8,625 nucleotides of DNA, taken from assembly GCA_003486705.1 (NCBI GenBank), contig DNGE01000119.1, positions 8,496 to 17,120 of the forward strand. Reading direction: 5' to 3'. The translations under genes and the position numbers were made by a program. The notes beneath the pieces were generated by a model. The model was not told the origin of the DNA. It saw only the letters and a list, made by a program, of their open reading frames with translations, and searched no databases. Each line of letters opens with the position of its first letter. The first letter of the stretch is position 1. The DNA comes from Bacillota bacterium (GTDB lineage: Bacteria; Bacillota_I; Bacilli_A; MOL361; Turicibacteraceae). Below are positions 6,895-8,625 of this stretch, piece after piece.

Positions 6895-6938
6895 AAAAAG
6901 CACATACGAGGAACATGAATTCCTTATATGTGCTTTTT
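6895..6938. terminator. Bidirectional intrinsic terminator between convergent genes
   Basis: AAAAAGCACATA (6895-6906) pairs with TATGTGCTTTTT (6927-6938). After one C-A mismatch and a G-T wobble, the stem continues with AGGAA/TTCCT around a six-base loop. U-runs follow on both strands, so it can end the sulfur-enzyme transcript on the plus strand and the membrane-protein transcript on the minus strand. The minus-strand stop codon (6942-6940) is one base from the hairpin. Confidence 0.85.
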
Positions 6939-6939
6939 C

Positions 6940-8517
6940 TTATTCAGCTTCTTCTTTATCTACCATTGTATCTTGCTCTGACTCGGGTTTTAATTCTTGT
7001 GGTTCATCCGTCTCTGGCTCTTCTGGCTTTACTGGTTCTTCTTCCTTCTCATCTGCCTCTGGTTCAGGTGTCGGCGTTGACTGCTCACCTTCATCATCTT
7101 GTTCTTCGTCCACATTCGGCTTTACATCTTCACTATTCTCTTCATCATTTTCCTTGTTGCTCTCTTGTTCTTCCTCGTTATCTTCTTCTGGTTTTGGCGT
7201 TGGCGTTGGTGTTGGTGTCGGTGTTGGTGTCGGCGTTACGACTGGTTTATTCTCTTCTTGCTTTTGCGACTCATCCTCATCATCCTCTTCATCCTTTGCA
7301 ACAGGTGGCTCAACTTCAACATCTAGCTCAACTTCAACGTCATAAGGTTTAGCCCCCATGACAAGCTCATTTCCTAATAAAAACTGCTCGTCAACATAAC
7401 TTAAATTAAATAATCGTTCCACAAAGTGAATCGGAACTAACACCTCGTCATTTACAATCGTCGGAATTGCCCACACAATTTGCAACACATTTTCATCTCT
7501 TGGTGACACTTCCAAAAATAACGGCTCTAATTGATCATTAACCCTTGTATACCCCAAACCTTCTGTCAAAATAATTTCTTGATCTAGTACCTTAAACACA
7601 TATTCCAAAACGTCACGCTCGATGACTTCAAACTCCCCTTCAAAAACAGATACAATATCATTTAACGAAACAAAGTTCCCTTGTACACCAACAAAGTGCT
7701 CAATGACTTCTTCAAGTTCTTCTTCCTCATCGTCTGTATTAGCAAGAGCAATCAATGGATTAAATAATTTTTTCAATCCCGCTACATTTAAGCCCTGATC
7801 AGCAACTAAATTCGATACATCACTCACTAACTCTTCAGATTCAATTAAATAATCTTCATACGTAGAAACATAATAAATATCCTGAGTTCCCTGTTTAGAG
7901 ATGACTTTAACAACCGATGATTCACCTGCTGGTACATTGATTCTCACCATTTCATCAGCTAACCCTTTAAGCTGTGCTAATAAGTCTTTTTCATTTAAAT
8001 CCTCCATAATGACCGCATTAAAATTCAGATCATACGTGATGTCAAAATACGCATCTTCAACCACCCAATTTTGTGAAGTTAAGATATTTGCTTCAACATC
8101 AGGAACATAATGAGCCTGATATTTTTGTAAAGATGTTGAATTCATCACCATCGTATATGAAAACGGATCTTGCAAGATAACATCGATATCACTATTTATC
8201 ATGGCCCCACTCTCAAATACATGAATCGTTAAGGTCTCTAACTCACTTCTTTTGATATCCTTAAGTTTATTAAAGATTGCCAACGCTAAATCAACGTTAT
8301 CCTCTTCACTAAACGTTCCACTCACACTAACCTCATAGTCATGACTTGCTACAGATTCTTGTATTTTTAATACCTCATACGGTGTTTCAATCAACGCTGT
8401 TAAATCTATTTCTTTTTCTAAAGGTTTTAAAAAGATTATTGCAAGAATTAGTACCCCAAATACACATAGTCCTACGCTACCCCATAATAACTTTTGACTG
8501 TTTGAATTTTTTATCAT
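6940..8517 (-). CDS. Membrane-anchored extracytoplasmic protein with acidic Thr-Pro tail, function unknown
   Basis: I do not recognise this 525-residue protein as a whole. Residues 9-30 are a single hydrophobic segment after a short basic N-terminus, consistent with an uncleaved signal anchor (Cys18 is inside it and is not a lipobox). Residues 31-390 form a folded-looking body of alternating beta and helical stretches. Within it, PTIVNDEVLVPIHFVERLF (352-370) resembles the LVPLRFVAE core of copper amine oxidase N-terminal-like domains common in Bacillota surface proteins, a tentative match. Residues about 400-525 are low-complexity Glu/Asp/Pro-rich sequence with seven Thr-Pro units (428-441) and a shorter TPTPEPE (481-487). 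The tail ends without an LPxTG sorting signal. The ATG at 8517 has AGGGTG five bases upstream. It is a single gene, convergent with the sulfur enzyme. It may be a cell-surface or wall-spanning protein; no enzyme motif was seen. Confidence 0.8.
   Translation of the reverse strand: MIKNSNSQKLLWGSVGLCVFGVLILAIIFLKPLEKEIDLTALIETPYEVLKIQESVASHDYEVSVSGTFSEEDNVDLALAIFNKLKDIKRSELETLTIHVFESGAMINSDIDVILQDPFSYTMVMNSTSLQKYQAHYVPDVEANILTSQNWVVEDAYFDITYDLNFNAVIMEDLNEKDLLAQLKGLADEMVRINVPAGESSVVKVISKQGTQDIYYVSTYEDYLIESEELVSDVSNLVADQGLNVAGLKKLFNPLIALANTDDEEEELEEVIEHFVGVQGNFVSLNDIVSVFEGEFEVIERDVLEYVFKVLDQEIILTEGLGYTRVNDQLEPLFLEVSPRDENVLQIVWAIPTIVNDEVLVPIHFVERLFNLSYVDEQFLLGNELVMGAKPYDVEVELDVEVEPPVAKDEEDDEDESQKQEENKPVVTPTPTPTPTPTPTPKPEEDNEEEQESNKENDEENSEDVKPNVDEEQDDEGEQSTPTPEPEADEKEEEPVKPEEPETDEPQELKPESEQDTMVDKEEAE
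7195..7236 (-). repeat. Seven tandem hexanucleotide units encoding (Thr-Pro)7
   Basis: Seven in-frame 6-base units of the form ACNCCN on the minus strand encode Thr-Pro repeats, followed by Lys-Pro. Third codon positions alternate among A and G, so the array is not a pure DNA repeat. It is a potential length-variable site that would change linker length without shifting the frame. Confidence 0.85.
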
Positions 8518-8532
8518 TTAATCACCCTATTA

Positions 8533-8562
8533 ATTATAAATTTACAACTTTTTCATCTTTAA
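8533..8562 (-). promoter_or_regulatory. Weak candidate promoter of the acidic-tail membrane protein
   Basis: A perfect TATAAT (8538-8533) lies on the minus strand 15 bases before the ATG at 8517. The best -35 candidate is TTAAAG (8562-8557) at an 18-base spacing, which is poor. A start point at this -10 would leave a leader of only about 9 bases, barely covering the AGGGTG ribosome site, so the true promoter may lie further right. The remaining sequence to 8625 is AT-rich and shows nothing else. Confidence 0.3.
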
Positions 8563-8625
8563 TCATATCTTTTATTCCTATTTTTTACAATAAATTATTA
8601 CATTTTTTTACATAAAACACTGTTG

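Noticed and set aside
7195..7236. CRISPR-like or satellite array
   Set aside because: The units are 6 bases with no spacers, in frame within a coding region, and encode Thr-Pro.
7154..7345. Plus-strand frame with Gly-Val repeats resembling a structural protein
   Set aside because: The repeats are the reverse complement of the Thr-Pro hexanucleotide array in a real gene. No independent start signal was seen.
6915..7352. Plus-strand open frame of 145 codons, very Leu-rich
   Set aside because: It is the complement of the Glu/Asp/Pro-rich tail of the minus-strand membrane protein and crosses the terminator. Its low complexity is inherited from that tail.

Overview
The window reads as chromosomal DNA of a low-GC Bacillota, possibly a gut or anaerobic lineage such as Turicibacter or its relatives. 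The genus is a guess; the phylum rests on AT-rich intergenic DNA, AGGAGG-type ribosome sites, 7-1-7 Fur boxes and protein style. There are six protein genes, five on the minus strand and one on the plus strand, and no RNA genes, insertion sequences, CRISPR or phage signs.

Left block (1-4182, minus strand, transcribed right to left). A promoter with Fur-box-like palindromes over its -35 element and its start region drives a CydD-like and a CydC-like ABC half-transporter, joined stop-to-start. A weak hairpin follows. Next come a third, perfect Fur box, a small seven-cysteine protein of the nitrous-oxide-stimulated-promoter (YgbA) family, and the start of a DUF454/YbaN membrane protein that runs off the left edge. 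Three Fur-type sites around four genes suggest an iron- or heme-responsive module. The CydC-like subunit keeps the histidine that aligns with the reported heme ligand of E. coli CydC. The two ATPase domains are asymmetric: one composite ATP site looks degenerate and the other canonical.

Middle (4110-4409 and 4410-6872). A 300-base divergent intergenic region holds back-to-back promoters, an orphan perfect 15-bp hairpin and a 9-bp inverted repeat bracketing the rightward promoter. The rightward gene encodes an 820-residue four-module sulfur enzyme: CoA-disulfide/persulfide reductase, rhodanese, TusA and DsrE2. The key cysteine of each module is present.

Right block (6873-8625). A shared bidirectional terminator separates this gene from a convergent gene for a 525-residue membrane-anchored protein. 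It has an unrecognised extracytoplasmic body, a short stretch resembling the copper amine oxidase N-terminal-like fold, and a long acidic tail with a (Thr-Pro)7 repeat. The last 108 bases are AT-rich upstream DNA with only a weak promoter candidate.

Taken together, the window pairs an iron-regulated CydDC-type transporter with a divergently transcribed persulfide-handling enzyme. The link could be heme/iron or low-molecular-weight thiols. All functional assignments come from reading motifs; no database search was run.
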